36,543 bases of DNA, from positions 1 through 36,543 of the forward strand of contig CAYSDH010000030.1 of the NCBI GenBank assembly GCA_964429805.1. The letters run 5' to 3'. Source of the stretch: CAYSDH01 sp964429805 (GTDB lineage Bacteria; Bacteroidota; Bacteroidia; Flavobacteriales_D; JABDKJ01). The position numbers were made by a program, and so were the translations under genes. Under the pieces are notes generated by a model. It made no database searches. It was not told the DNA's origin and was given only the letters and a program-made list of their open reading frames with translations. Numbering within the stretch: the stretch's first letter is position 1; each line of letters begins with the position of its first letter. Of this stretch, positions 8,452 to 16,657 are shown piece after piece.

Positions 8452-9462
8452 TCACCTATTCTTGACCATGTCTAAGGCCACGTCAACAATCATGTCTTCT
8501 TGACCTCCAACCATTTTTCGTTTTCCGAGTTCTTTCAGAATCTCGCTTGTTTTGAGTCCATACTTTTCGGCCGCTCTTTCGCTATGAAGTAAGAATGAAG
8601 AATAGACTCCGGCATAACCTAGCGAGAGTGTTTCTCTATCTACCTGCACAGGGCGAGACTGCAACGGACGTATCAAGTCATCAGCGGCATCCATGAGTTG
8701 GACTAAGTCAGAGCCATGGTCCATTCCCATTTTGTCAAGCACCGCGATGAGTACTTCTAACGGGCAGTTACCAGCTCCAGCGCCCATTCCTGCTAACGAG
8801 GCATCTAGTCGGTTAGCTCCATGCTCATGGGCAACTATGGTGTTGGCCACGCCTAGAGATAGATTGTGATGACAGTGTATGCCTATCTCCGTCTTCTCAT
8901 CAAGGACATCTTTAAAGGCTTTAATGCGATCAGCCACACCATCCATCAATAGCGCGCCTGCAGAGTCAGTCACATAGACACAGTCTGCGCCAGCACTTTC
9001 CATCAACTTGGCTTGCTCAGCAAGTTTGGTGGGTTCATTCATGTGGGCCATCATAAGAAAACCACCCACGTCCATGTTTAGTTTTTTGGCCGCCTCAATA
9101 TGCTGAGGGGCTATATCAGCCTCCGTGCAGTGGGTGGCAATTCTAACCGACTTGACACCAAGGTCTGCTGCTTTTTTGAGGTCATCTATGGTGGCGATTC
9201 CTGGCAGAATGAGTGTGGTCAATCGTGCATTTTTAAGCACATCACTCAATCCTCCAAGCCACTCCCAATCACTATGCGCGCCAAAACCATAATTAAAACT
9301 TCCACCTGCCAAGCCATCACCATGAGCCACCTCTATGGCATCTACTCCGGCCGCATCTAGCGCAATGGCTATTTTCTTCAAGTCTTCTTTACCGTATTGA
9401 TGTTTGATGGCATGCATGCCATCTCTCAGGCTCACGTCTTGGATGTAAATCTTATGTCTCAT
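8452..9462 (-). CDS. mhpE: 4-hydroxy-2-oxovalerate aldolase
   Basis: A class II pyruvate aldolase of 336 residues that splits 4-hydroxy-2-oxopentanoate into pyruvate and acetaldehyde, the last step of meta-cleavage catabolism of aromatics (and of bacterial kynurenine-type tryptophan breakdown). The N-terminus VSLRDGMHAIKHQ has the catalytic R13-D14-G15; IEVAHGDGLAGGSFNYGFG is the substrate-channel block; GIHCHHNLSLG supplies the metal ligands H196 and H198; the C-terminal helical domain forms the contact surface for the dehydrogenase partner in known complexes. Length is normal. It follows the acetaldehyde dehydrogenase gene by 27 bp on the same strand, as expected for a channelled enzyme pair. 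Confidence 0.95.
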   Translation of the reverse strand: MRHKIYIQDVSLRDGMHAIKHQYGKEDLKKIAIALDAAGVDAIEVAHGDGLAGGSFNYGFGAHSDWEWLGGLSDVLKNARLTTLILPGIATIDDLKKAADLGVKSVRIATHCTEADIAPQHIEAAKKLNMDVGGFLMMAHMNEPTKLAEQAKLMESAGADCVYVTDSAGALLMDGVADRIKAFKDVLDEKTEIGIHCHHNLSLGVANTIVAHEHGANRLDASLAGMGAGAGNCPLEVLIAVLDKMGMDHGSDLVQLMDAADDLIRPLQSRPVQVDRETLSLGYAGVYSSFLLHSERAAEKYGLKTSEILKELGKRKMVGGQEDMIVDVALDMVKNR

Positions 9463-9489
9463 TTCTATTTATTTTACGCCTAACCGACA

Positions 9490-10422
9490 TCATCCTGCCA
9501 CTGGAGCAGGCACTAATTTCTCTCCTGTTGCCATGGCTGCACTGGTCATTATGTCAAGATTTCCAGCATACTCTGGCAAGTAATGTCCCGCTCCTACTAC
9601 TTTTAAAAACACCGAAGTCTTGAGTCCGTGACGATGACCTAAGCCTTCTATAAAGACAGGCTCTGACTCAGGCACATCATCAAATTGCACCTCTTGATGC
9701 AGCTCATATCCGGGCACATACTTCTGTACCTCAGCCACCATGTCATGAATACTTTTTCTGATTTGCTCTCTATCGGCTTGGTCGCTGAGCGTGAATACGG
9801 TGTCTCTCATCACCAATGGCGGCTCTGCCGGATTAAGCACAATGATGGCTTTTCCTTTCTCGGCTCCGCCTACTTTTTCTATCGCTTCTGCCGTGGTTTC
9901 CGTAAACTCATCAATGTTGGCACGCGTGCCAGGCCCAGCAGACTTGGAGGCTATGGACGCCACAATCTCACCATAATGCACCTTGGCTATTCTGTTCACT
10001 GCCGCTACTATAGGAATGGTTGCTTGCCCTCCACAGGTGACCATATTTACGTTTGGCAAATCTTGACTAAGCTCAAAGTCTATGGCAGGAATGAGGTAAG
10101 GCCCCACTGCGGCAGGTGTTAAATCAATCATCTTCTTGTCTGGAAACGACTTCACCTTTGACCAGTTGTAGAGATGTGCCTTGGCAGAAGTAGCGTCAAA
10201 CACGATTTTGATATCTGCCCATTCCTCCATCTCCAGCAGACCATCAATACCGCGATGAGTAGTTGCTACATCCATTCTCTTTGCTCTGGCTAGTCCGTCA
10301 CTATCTGGATCAATACCGACCATGACGCTCATCTCTAATTTTTCAGAAAGCCTGAGTATCTTAATCATCAGGTCAGTGCCGATATTACCTGAGCCAATGA
10401 TGGCCACTTTCGTCTTGTTCAT
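9490..10422 (-). CDS. mhpF: Acetaldehyde dehydrogenase (acetylating)
   Basis: 310 residues that convert acetaldehyde, CoA and NAD+ to acetyl-CoA; the partner of the aldolase downstream, with which homologues form a complex that channels the volatile aldehyde. The Rossmann motif VAIIGSGNIG is at 6-15, the catalytic Cys130 sits in MVTCGGQATIP, and the C-terminal dimerisation sequence ends with VFLKVVGAGHYLPEYAGNLDIMTSAA, all characteristic of MhpF/BphJ. ATG 10422 is chosen because homologues begin a few residues before the Rossmann strand and AGAAGAAG precedes it; an in-frame ATG at 10455 would add 11 residues. The hydratase and ring-cleavage genes usually found beside this pair are not in the window. 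Confidence 0.95.
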   Translation of the reverse strand: MNKTKVAIIGSGNIGTDLMIKILRLSEKLEMSVMVGIDPDSDGLARAKRMDVATTHRGIDGLLEMEEWADIKIVFDATSAKAHLYNWSKVKSFPDKKMIDLTPAAVGPYLIPAIDFELSQDLPNVNMVTCGGQATIPIVAAVNRIAKVHYGEIVASIASKSAGPGTRANIDEFTETTAEAIEKVGGAEKGKAIIVLNPAEPPLVMRDTVFTLSDQADREQIRKSIHDMVAEVQKYVPGYELHQEVQFDDVPESEPVFIEGLGHRHGLKTSVFLKVVGAGHYLPEYAGNLDIMTSAAMATGEKLVPAPVAG

Positions 10423-10755
10423 CTTCTTCTGATTTAACACTGCACGAGGACTCATAAAAATGGGTCAATAGCGCGATGCCATGTGTGAATGTCCGAAATT
10501 ACGAAATTGATGAAGCGTGCTTTGCGGACAGGTACTCTGCAAAAACTGATGACCTATTCATACGCGCTTTTTGATGCGTTTTGAGCCCTTTTTGAAGCCC
10601 CCAAAATCTGAGTTCACTTTATGAACGAATTGAATTGATAAATACAGAGCACTCTGAATCGCCCTGAAATCGAGCTAAGTGTAGTATTGACACCGTTTTT
10701 CAGGCTTTTTTGGCACCTTTCTTGTCTCTAAATCAGCGTACTAATATTTTATACT
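10423..10755. other. Divergent intergenic region between mhpF and the Ser/Arg-rich protein gene
   Basis: The longest gene-free stretch (333 bp). It must carry the promoters of both flanking genes. It is AT-rich with several T-tracts, and two similar segments, CTTTTTGATGC (about 10567) and CTTTTTGAAGC (about 10590), give an imperfect direct repeat. I could not find a pair of elements matching the Bacteroidota sigma consensus (TTTG, about 20 bp, TAnnTTTG) closely enough to call. No convincing small ORF or RNA structure was seen. Confidence 0.5.
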
Positions 10756-12228
10756 ATGAAAACGATCTATTCAATCCTACTCGCAACGTTCTTACTGACC
10801 ACTGGAGCATTTGCTCAAGACGTTACAACTGTTCAAGCAACAAGTGACGACATAAGTGATAACCTGGATCTAGAAGCTGTTGCTTCAATATTTGCAGATT
10901 CTCAAGACCTCGAAGATTTTGAGAGCCGTTTGAATGATCCAGAAACAAAAATTTCTAACCTCGACATCAATGAAGATGGTTATGTAGACTACCTCCGTGT
11001 GGTCGAAAATGCCGACAGAGATGCGCACTTAATCACTATACAAGCTGTTCTTGCAAAAGACATGTTTCAAGATGTAGCGACCATTGAGGTAGACAAAGAC
11101 GCATCTGGAAATGCACGTGTGCAGGTCGTTGGAGATGTATATATGTATGGTAACAACTACATCATCGAGCCAGTATTTGTGCAGCGTCCTGTAATCTACA
11201 GCTGGTTCTGGGGACCTAGATGGGTAAGGTGGAGATCACCATACTACTATGGATTTTACCCACGGGCTTGGAACTACTGGGCTCCGTGTACCACGTTTGC
11301 ATACAGAGGATATATCCCAACGTATATACACTACAGTCATACATTTAACTATGTTGGATTCAGAAGAAGTTACGCTTGTGTGAACCTACACAACAGGTAT
11401 AGACGAAATGACTGGGGCGCACATAGACCACACTCTTCGTTTGCCTACAGACAAGTGGGACACACAAACAGAAAAGACTTGGTGGCTTCACGAGACAATG
11501 CGAAGCCTAGGTCTACTGGACAAACGAGATCAAATGCTACTCAGCGCCAGAATGCGAAGACTGACAACTACGCAAGGTCGACTAGAACTGTAGATAACAG
11601 AAGGTCAAATACTGTGAGCACAAGCACTCGTGAGCGTGACGGAATTGATACAAGACAGCGTGTGCGTGCTGACTGGAAGCCAAGTGCTGAAAGAGAAGGC
11701 AGAACGTCAACTGTGCGAGATAACAAAGTGGTGGTGACAAGAAACACTGGCCAAGCGACTTCTCGCAAGACAGGAAACAAGCCTACGAGCACTCGGACGC
11801 GCAGCACCAACACCACTGCACGTGGCACGAGCACGAATACCCGAACGACATCTCCTTCAAAAGAGAGCACTCGTTCTGGAAAGAGCACAAGAACAACTAA
11901 CCGTTCTTCTGCTACTCAGTCTCGATCTACGAACAGGTCTTCTGCAACGAGAGGCACTTCGTCAAGAAGCACTCCAGCCGCTACACGAAGTTCGAGAACC
12001 CGAAGCTCGTCTTCAAGCAGACCGTCAACGAGTAGAGGTTCGTCTTCTTCTTCAAGCAGGTCTTCGGCTACGAGAAGTTCGTCAAGTAAGTCTTCTGCTT
12101 CTCCTTCAAGAAGCTCTTCAAGCAGAGCGAGCAGCGGGTCTTCAAGAAGCTCGTCAAGTCGCTCTAGCAGCGGGTCTTCAAGATCTAGCTCGTCAAAGAG
12201 TTCTTCAAGTAAGAGCAGCAGACGATAA
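10756..12228 (+). CDS. Exported Ser/Arg-rich low-complexity protein
   Basis: 490 residues in four parts. Residues 1-20 are a signal peptide (cleavage near AFA-Q21). Residues about 30-130 form a compact domain containing an EF-hand-like calcium loop, DINEDGYVD at 70-78 (D70, N72, D74, D78). Residues about 130-215 are strikingly rich in Tyr, Trp and His (FWGPRWVRWRSPYYYGFYPRAWNYW). From about 235 to the end the chain is disordered and made almost only of Ser, Arg and Thr, finally SSSRSS-type units. Similar aromatic/basic exported proteins occur in Bacteroidota without assigned function. No T9SS domain is present, so it probably stays in the periplasm or outer envelope, where the polycationic tail could bind nucleic acid, LPS or polysaccharide (inference). 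A strong terminator follows it. Confidence 0.8.
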   Translation: MKTIYSILLATFLLTTGAFAQDVTTVQATSDDISDNLDLEAVASIFADSQDLEDFESRLNDPETKISNLDINEDGYVDYLRVVENADRDAHLITIQAVLAKDMFQDVATIEVDKDASGNARVQVVGDVYMYGNNYIIEPVFVQRPVIYSWFWGPRWVRWRSPYYYGFYPRAWNYWAPCTTFAYRGYIPTYIHYSHTFNYVGFRRSYACVNLHNRYRRNDWGAHRPHSSFAYRQVGHTNRKDLVASRDNAKPRSTGQTRSNATQRQNAKTDNYARSTRTVDNRRSNTVSTSTRERDGIDTRQRVRADWKPSAEREGRTSTVRDNKVVVTRNTGQATSRKTGNKPTSTRTRSTNTTARGTSTNTRTTSPSKESTRSGKSTRTTNRSSATQSRSTNRSSATRGTSSRSTPAATRSSRTRSSSSSRPSTSRGSSSSSSRSSATRSSSSKSSASPSRSSSSRASSGSSRSSSSRSSSGSSRSSSSKSSSSKSSRR

Positions 12229-12256
12229 GATTAAGACACACAAAAAAACACAAGAA

Positions 12257-12284
12257 AAGCGATCCCAATTGGGGTCGCTTTTTT
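12257..12284 (+). terminator. Rho-independent terminator
   Basis: AAGCGATCCC (12257-12266), a four-base loop AATT, and GGGGTCGCTT (12271-12280) pair over ten positions with one G-T wobble, followed by TTTT within a six-base T run. It lies 28 bp after the Ser/Arg-rich gene and should separate it from the C1 peptidase gene. In the spacer after it, TATGATT (12299) and AATCATA (12336) form a further AT-rich inverted repeat. Confidence 0.85.
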
Positions 12285-12409
12285 CGATTTCTCAATATTA
12301 TGATTGGACTTCTATTAAAAGCTCTGCTGCAGTATAATCATAGGGGCTGGCGGTACAGACTGGACAAGAATGTCAACTATACATTATCTTGCGCGTAAGA
12401 ACATAATCC

Positions 12410-13504
12410 ATGAAAAAAACTTCTCTCCTCTTCGCATGCCTACTTGGCGCATTTTGTGCTCAAGCGCAATACAAGTTTAAAAAAGCAGAACAAGTCGAAT
12501 CGACTAAAATCAAAAACCAATGTAACACAGGTACATGTTGGAGTTTTGCCACTACTTCTTTTATCGAATCTGAGTTGATGAGAATGGGTCACGGTGACAT
12601 TGACTTGTCTGAAATGTTTGTGGTCCGTAACGTCTATCAAGATAAGGCTGAAAACTACTTGCTGCGCCAAGGACGAGCCAACTTTAGTCAAGGAAGCTTA
12701 TCGCATGATATGATACGTGTAATGGGTCAAAACGGAGTGGTGCCAGAGGGCGAATATTCTGGCCTACTAGCCGGTGAAGAAAAGCATGACCATAGCGAAA
12801 TGGAGCGCGGACTCAAAGGATTTATGGATGGTGTGATGAAGTCAAAGCGCCCAACTCAAAAGTGGAAAGCGGCTTTTAGCGGAATACTTGACTCTTACAT
12901 GGGAGAATCTCCTGAGACTTTTGAAGTAGATGGAAAGAAGTTTAACCCGCAGTCTTATGCAGAGTCGCTCGGCTTAGTGGCCGATGATTATGTGTCGCTC
13001 ACTTCATTTAGTCACCATTCTTTTGGAGAAGAGTTTGTCTTGGAGATTCCAGACAACTACTCTAATGGTCAGTTTATGAACGTGGAGCTTGACAAAATGA
13101 TGGAGACTATAGACAATGCCATGGCTAAAGGATACAGCATTGCCTGGGATGGAGATGTGAGTGAGCGTGGTTTTTCTGACAAGAAAGGAATCGCGGTGTT
13201 GGCTAAAGACCCAAAGCGTGATGACATTTTCACTGAGCCTGGAGAAGAAACGATTGTCACTCAAGAGAACAGACAAGAGGCCTTTGAAAATTACAGCACT
13301 ACTGACGACCACTTGATGCACATGATCGGCACGACAACTGATCAGAACGGCACGAAGTATTACATCATCAAAAACAGTTGGGGGCAAAACAGCCCGCATG
13401 ACGGATTGATTTACATGTCTGAGTCGTACGTGAAAATGAAGACTGTAGCCATCATGCTGCACAAAGAAGCACTGCCAGTCAGTCTCTCTGTGGGAATGAG
13501 ATAA
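12410..13504 (+). CDS. Exported C1-family cysteine peptidase (bleomycin hydrolase / PepC-like)
   Basis: 364 residues with a papain-type catalytic set: Gln37 of the oxyanion hole and nucleophile Cys43 in NQCNTGTCWSFA, His304 in DDHLMHMIG, and Asn322 in KNSWG. The sequence between Cys and His, with SEMFVVRNVYQDKAENYLL and the absence of a papain propeptide, points to the C1B branch (bleomycin hydrolase, aminopeptidase C). Unlike cytoplasmic PepC (about 450 residues) it starts with a signal peptide (cleavage near AQA-Q20), is shorter, and the active site begins only about 17 residues into the mature chain. Probably periplasmic or surface-exposed. It has its own upstream region after the terminator at 12257-12284; the barrel protein gene follows 79 bp later. 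Confidence 0.9.
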   Translation: MKKTSLLFACLLGAFCAQAQYKFKKAEQVESTKIKNQCNTGTCWSFATTSFIESELMRMGHGDIDLSEMFVVRNVYQDKAENYLLRQGRANFSQGSLSHDMIRVMGQNGVVPEGEYSGLLAGEEKHDHSEMERGLKGFMDGVMKSKRPTQKWKAAFSGILDSYMGESPETFEVDGKKFNPQSYAESLGLVADDYVSLTSFSHHSFGEEFVLEIPDNYSNGQFMNVELDKMMETIDNAMAKGYSIAWDGDVSERGFSDKKGIAVLAKDPKRDDIFTEPGEETIVTQENRQEAFENYSTTDDHLMHMIGTTTDQNGTKYYIIKNSWGQNSPHDGLIYMSESYVKMKTVAIMLHKEALPVSLSVGMR

Positions 13505-13583
13505 GTCCTTTCACGGCCTTGATGTTAAATAAATGATGGCCTTATCAATAATTCACGTGCGCTTTAACACGTTATTTGAAGGT

Positions 13584-14489
13584 ATGAGGTCTCAGGTCAA
13601 AAGAACTACACTGTTCATGGTTGCTATTGCGACTGTGACTTGCTGTTTCGCCCAGCCGGGCGTAGATAATTCCATTTTTAGAGTAGACGCCAACTTCAGG
13701 CAGTCAGGTTGGTTTGTTGGTCTTGGCACCAATAAGATGTTTGCCGAAGACAAAAGCGATTACTCCTTCTTGTCTTCTACAGATAACGAACCCACAGAAT
13801 ATTTGGGCAGTGTAGACGGTAATGGAAAGTTTGGTCTCTATGCCGAGTTAGGTGGATTTAAAATAATGAACCACGGTTTTTTTGACTTCTTTGACTACGG
13901 ATTGGCTTATCGTCAAGAAGCTGGTGAAGAGGAATTAATCACCAACCTCGTTAGTGGAAGTGACCCTGCCCTGCCTCAAGATGTTACCGGTTTAGGTGAA
14001 TACTCGCAAGATCATGCACGGGCATTTTTTAACTTAAACAAAGGAATACCCCTCATGCGCCACACCTTTCTGCTTCAATCAGTAGGTGTAGATTTTGAAT
14101 ACCGTGTGATCAACAAGGCCGACTACATTCACAACTTCTCTATTCTTGATAGCCTCGGACAAAACCCTTTTAATGCCCTCGGCCCTGAAGAGAGTTTTTC
14201 TGCGCACTTGCATTACAAAGCTGGTATAGGCTACAAAACAAGCCCCGGTGGATGGTTAATTCTGAGCGTGGAAACTCCTATACAGACTTTAGTTCCTTTT
14301 GATGGCGTGCAGTCTAGACAAATTGTGTTTAACACACAGTATAGACCAGTCATTTTTTCTCTACGCTACATGTGGCTCAGAAAACGACCTGACAGAACTT
14401 GCGCTCCAGTGAAGTCAAGAAAGAAGAAAATCAAAGAAAAGGCGAAGCGAAAAGGTGGAAAAGGTGTGCGAGATGGTCAGATTCACTGA
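13584..14489 (+). CDS. Probable outer-membrane beta-barrel protein
   Basis: 301 residues from ATG 13584, which puts a signal peptide (cleavage near CFA-Q) at the start; an in-frame ATG at 13533 would add 17 residues without hydrophobic character. The mature protein has alternating amphipathic strands with aromatic girdles (GLYAELGGF, FFDYGLAYRQE, AHLHYKAGIGYKT, WLILSVETPIQ, VIFSLRYMWLR), typical of small outer-membrane barrels in Bacteroidota. After the last strand comes a very basic tail of about 30 residues (KSRKKKIKEKAKRKGGKG), an uncommon ending that would face the periplasm. No family name can be given. It overlaps the end of the convergent DUF3817 gene by 7 bp. Confidence 0.65.
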   Translation: MRSQVKRTTLFMVAIATVTCCFAQPGVDNSIFRVDANFRQSGWFVGLGTNKMFAEDKSDYSFLSSTDNEPTEYLGSVDGNGKFGLYAELGGFKIMNHGFFDFFDYGLAYRQEAGEEELITNLVSGSDPALPQDVTGLGEYSQDHARAFFNLNKGIPLMRHTFLLQSVGVDFEYRVINKADYIHNFSILDSLGQNPFNALGPEESFSAHLHYKAGIGYKTSPGGWLILSVETPIQTLVPFDGVQSRQIVFNTQYRPVIFSLRYMWLRKRPDRTCAPVKSRKKKIKEKAKRKGGKGVRDGQIH

Positions 14490-14770
14490 TTAACCATGTA
14501 GTGTTTGTGAAATATCCATGGGCCAAAAGGAATGATTGATGATACAAATCCGATTAACATCTTTTTGATGCCCCACTTGCACTCGATGCCCACATAGAGA
14601 AGCACCACACAGAAAAGCATAAAGAGGACCCCGTGTATCATTCCAGGTATGGCCACTGCTGATTCAATACCTCCGATATATTTTATTGGCATCGCAATGC
14701 CCATGAGTATCAAGTATGAAATCCCCTCTACGAAACTGACGTATTTGAACCAATTTTCTTCTTTCCTCAT
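14483..14770 (-). CDS. DUF3817 membrane protein
   Basis: A 95-residue membrane protein with three hydrophobic helices. It shows the DUF3817 signature: KYVSFVEGISYLILMGIAMPIKY at the N-terminus, GMIHGVLFMLFCVVLLYV in the middle, and a C-terminal helix ending FGPWIFHKHY. Function unknown; members are found singly across Bacteroidota and other phyla. ATG 14770 is chosen since the conserved part begins right after it; ten more codons are open upstream. Its stop overlaps the convergent barrel-protein gene by 7 bp, and its start is divergent from the MutS-like gene, about 45 bp away. Confidence 0.85.
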   Translation of the reverse strand: MRKEENWFKYVSFVEGISYLILMGIAMPIKYIGGIESAVAIPGMIHGVLFMLFCVVLLYVGIECKWGIKKMLIGFVSSIIPFGPWIFHKHYMVNQ

Positions 14771-14814
14771 GGCGCAAAAATACACCCTTTCATGGGACAT
14801 GTATTTGTATCATT

Positions 14815-16602
14815 GTGGCCGTGAATTTGACTGCATTTTATCAGGAGCGTAAAAAAGTAGCTGGCACCTCATTGTCAGCCTTAAAGAAAAAAGACATACT
14901 GTTTTCTTCTGCCCGTCTGCTGTGCATACTCGCAGCCATCGGTTTGTTTTATGTGTACAGCGACACGGGTGCTAACTGGAACCTCATCGCGGGTATCATC
15001 TGTGTCATTCTCTTCTTTTTCTTGCTGAATAGACACCTTGTGCTTCGCAATGAAATATCACGATCAAAGCATTTCATCCGCATACAAGAAGAGGAAGAAG
15101 CCTACTTGCGGGGCGATTTGTCGAGTTTTGACACGGGTATTCATTTTCTCAATCATGATCATCTCTATGCCTTTGACCTCGATGTATTTGGCGAGATGTC
15201 GCTCTACAGTCACATAGACCGCTGCATCACCACCGGTGGTAAGCGTCAATTGGCCAACAGCCTACTTAGTGATCGACCAGAAGGTATTATTGATGAGCAA
15301 GCGGCCGTGAAGGAAATGTCTGTGGATACGGACTGGCGCCATGAGTGGCAAGTGCGCGGTGCCATGGCTGAGGAGGACGAAGACATCATGAGCTCCATTG
15401 CAAATTGGACTGCAAAAAGCAATGAAGCAGGGTTTCTGCTCAACCCAGTGCTGCTGATTGCTCTGGCGGCTGTGACCATCGGCCTAATTATATATGGAGC
15501 GACCGTTGATTCTGACAAAATCTTAAAACTTGCTGGTGTTTCTTTCTTTCTCAACCTCTTTCTAGTCGGGAAGCACATGAAGGTCTTGCAAAGTGAGACA
15601 GCCGCGCTAGACAAAGTGATTGGCTCCATGAAATCTTACTCAGGTCTATTGGCTCAGCTGGAGTCTCGCAGCTTTGAGTCAAGCAGAATTCAAGCCACAC
15701 TGGCCCGCTTAAACTCTTCTGGCAGCTCGGCCAGCGAAAACCTGAAGCAACTCATCAGCATCATGGAGCGCTTTGAGCAGATGAGTAACTTGCTAGTGGC
15801 CACACTTTTTAATGGTCTCTTTCACTTTCATCTTCATAATCTGCGTCAGCTTTATGCCTGGCGGTCAGCACACAGTGATGTGCTCGAAGAGTGGATATCT
15901 GTCATTCATGAGATGGATGCGCTCAACTCACTTGGCAATTACGCCTTTGACCATCCGCAATATGTGTACCCTGCGGTGTCTGAGTCTATAGGCTTGAGTG
16001 CATCTAGCATGGGCCATCCGCTGCTGGATAGCGCGGTGCGGGTAGATAATGACTTGGACATGCTCAACTTCAAATATGTGGTCTTGACCGGTAGCAACAT
16101 GTCTGGAAAGAGTACTTTCTTAAAGTCCATAGGCCTAAACCTGGTGATGATGCACGCGGGTCTCCCCTGTTGCGCTGAGTCGCTGAGTGCTTACCCGTTT
16201 AGAGTGATTAGCAGCATGAAGGCCTTTGACTCGCTTCAAAAAAGAGAATCATTCTTTCATGCAGAAGTGTTGAGGCTTAAAAAAGTGCACACCGTGCTGC
16301 AAGGTGACCGACCGTGTTTTGTGCTACTTGACGAGATATTGAGAGGTACTAATTCAGACGACAAACGAAAAGGCACTCGTCTGTTTTTAGAAAAAATAGG
16401 AGTGTATCAGAGCATGGGCGTTATTGCTACGCATGATGTGGATATTGCAGAATTGGCAGATGAAGATGCATCTACTTTTGAGGCCAAGTATTTCGAATCG
16501 CAAGTGTCTCAGGGTCAGCTCACTTTTGACTACACACTCAGACCGGGTGTCTGCGTAACCGCCAATGCCACTGAGCTGATGAAGGCTAATGGCATTATCT
16601 GA
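14815..16602 (+). CDS. Membrane-anchored MutS-like ATPase
   Basis: 595 residues. The C-terminal third is a MutS domain V ATPase: Walker A GSNMSGKST at 426-434, the Walker B block CFVLLDEILRG with D506-E507 followed by GTNSDDKRKGT, and the switch histidine in IATHDV. The N-terminal part lacks the mismatch-reading domain I of MutS; instead it has two hydrophobic helices at about 34-76 and two more at about 208-257, with a core-lever-like helical region between and after them (LLAQLESRSFESSRIQATLARL). This form is common in Bacteroidota but uncharacterised; anchoring makes a role in ordinary mismatch repair doubtful. No ATG is available: GTG 14815 or GTG 14821 starts it, with the family-like TAFYQERKK directly after. 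Confidence 0.88.
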   Translation: MAVNLTAFYQERKKVAGTSLSALKKKDILFSSARLLCILAAIGLFYVYSDTGANWNLIAGIICVILFFFLLNRHLVLRNEISRSKHFIRIQEEEEAYLRGDLSSFDTGIHFLNHDHLYAFDLDVFGEMSLYSHIDRCITTGGKRQLANSLLSDRPEGIIDEQAAVKEMSVDTDWRHEWQVRGAMAEEDEDIMSSIANWTAKSNEAGFLLNPVLLIALAAVTIGLIIYGATVDSDKILKLAGVSFFLNLFLVGKHMKVLQSETAALDKVIGSMKSYSGLLAQLESRSFESSRIQATLARLNSSGSSASENLKQLISIMERFEQMSNLLVATLFNGLFHFHLHNLRQLYAWRSAHSDVLEEWISVIHEMDALNSLGNYAFDHPQYVYPAVSESIGLSASSMGHPLLDSAVRVDNDLDMLNFKYVVLTGSNMSGKSTFLKSIGLNLVMMHAGLPCCAESLSAYPFRVISSMKAFDSLQKRESFFHAEVLRLKKVHTVLQGDRPCFVLLDEILRGTNSDDKRKGTRLFLEKIGVYQSMGVIATHDVDIAELADEDASTFEAKYFESQVSQGQLTFDYTLRPGVCVTANATELMKANGII

Positions 16603-16657
16603 ACCTGAGATCAGTTTCTAATTCCTTAAATTCGCTCGACTTAGAAAATATCCATAG

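Noticed and set aside
11822..12337. 171-residue Leu/Arg/Gln-rich frame on the plus strand, and an antisense frame at 11568-11888
   Set aside because: Both are alternative readings of the Ser/Arg low-complexity DNA of the exported protein; the composition follows from the codon repeats and no start signal or homology is visible.
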